From the NCBI RefSeq assembly GCF_036884655.1, contig NC_088355.1, positions 38,755,001-38,819,000 on the forward strand: 64,000 nt of DNA, in the 5' to 3' direction. The number at the start of each line of letters is the position of its first letter. Within the stretch, counting starts at the first letter, position 1. Below, in pieces: positions 63,656 through 64,000 of the stretch. The stretch comes from Musa acuminata AAA Group. Its lineage: Eukaryota; Streptophyta; Magnoliopsida; Zingiberales; Musaceae. The position numbers were made by a program, and so were the translations under genes. The notes under the pieces were generated by a model that did not search any database, was not told where the DNA came from, and saw nothing but the letters and a program-made list of their open reading frames with translations.

Positions 63656-64000
63656 CTGTACATACCACAGCACCACATGGAGAAAATTAGCATGATAAAA
63701 CGGTGCATTACTAGAAAAGATAACAGAATGTCAAATCGTGGAAAGCATAGTATGAGAAAATAATAATGTACAATGCAGGACAGAAGTAGAAGAAATGATG
63801 TACACTATAAGATGGAACAATAAAAGTATTAAATCTCAGCTTTCCCAAAAATCTAGACATTATAGCCAAAACTTGAACGTCAAACATCTGTTAATTGTGG
63901 CAAAGAACAATACACCTATTATTAATTGCGACACTCCTTTGAGCCGTATTCATGACACAAACGACTTTTGATCAATGTTTGTTTAACCACCCGAAATGGA

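Overview
This window looks like nuclear DNA of a flowering plant, most likely a monocot. Genes are split by short GT-AG introns, intergenic DNA is AT-rich with long CT, TA and GT microsatellites, and every recognisable protein belongs to a plant family (WNK and CIPK kinases, HAK/KUP transporter, plant U-box ARM ligase, LOB-domain factor, class III peroxidases). Very GC-rich intronless coding (the U-box gene) beside AT-rich introns fits monocots. Degenerate repeats that I associate with Gypsy LTRs of the banana family hint at Musaceae, but that is inference. Splice models were built by eye; for each main gene the joined exon lengths are divisible by three and the junctions restore family motifs.

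Layout. Positions 1-3800: mostly non-coding, with a possible last exon of a gene truncated at the left edge and an LTR-like relic. 3806-7181 (+): WNK kinase, 8 exons. 8658-12518 (+): HAK/KUP potassium transporter, 9 exons. 13033-15117 (-): intronless U-box/ARM E3 ligase with a G-box-rich upstream region at 15.5-15.75 kb. 15.8-27.3 kb: gene-poor DNA with microsatellites, a perfect-arm hairpin and degenerate repeats. 27.3-31.0 kb (+): CIPK kinase with an intron-containing leader, followed by four head-to-tail 205-bp repeats (31486-32305). 33355-36403 (-): SLX1 structure-specific nuclease. 38655-38996 (-): 84-residue membrane-anchored plant protein. 40168-45004 (-): EngB/YihA-type GTPase with a long basic N-terminus, whose probable 5' UTR exon lies 2.9 kb upstream at about 48 kb, with a dead CACTA transposase fragment in the intervening intron. 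49827-50787 (+): LBD15-like transcription factor. 52171-53599 and 59674-60946 (both -): two related class III peroxidases with the same four-exon structure, separated by an unidentified three-exon gene on the opposite strand (56456-58874). 63515-63655 (-): last exon of a gene running off the right edge, sororin-like at its C-terminus.

How the genes work together. There is no operon logic here. WNK, HAK and CIPK are neighbours and all belong to ion-homeostasis pathways in plants, but adjacency is probably coincidental. The two peroxidases are a local duplication. I found no sign of an undescribed multi-gene system. The most unusual items are the 205-bp array, the repeat-expanded SLX1 tail, the unidentified gene with a duplicated exon segment, and the transposon-bearing leader intron of the GTPase gene.
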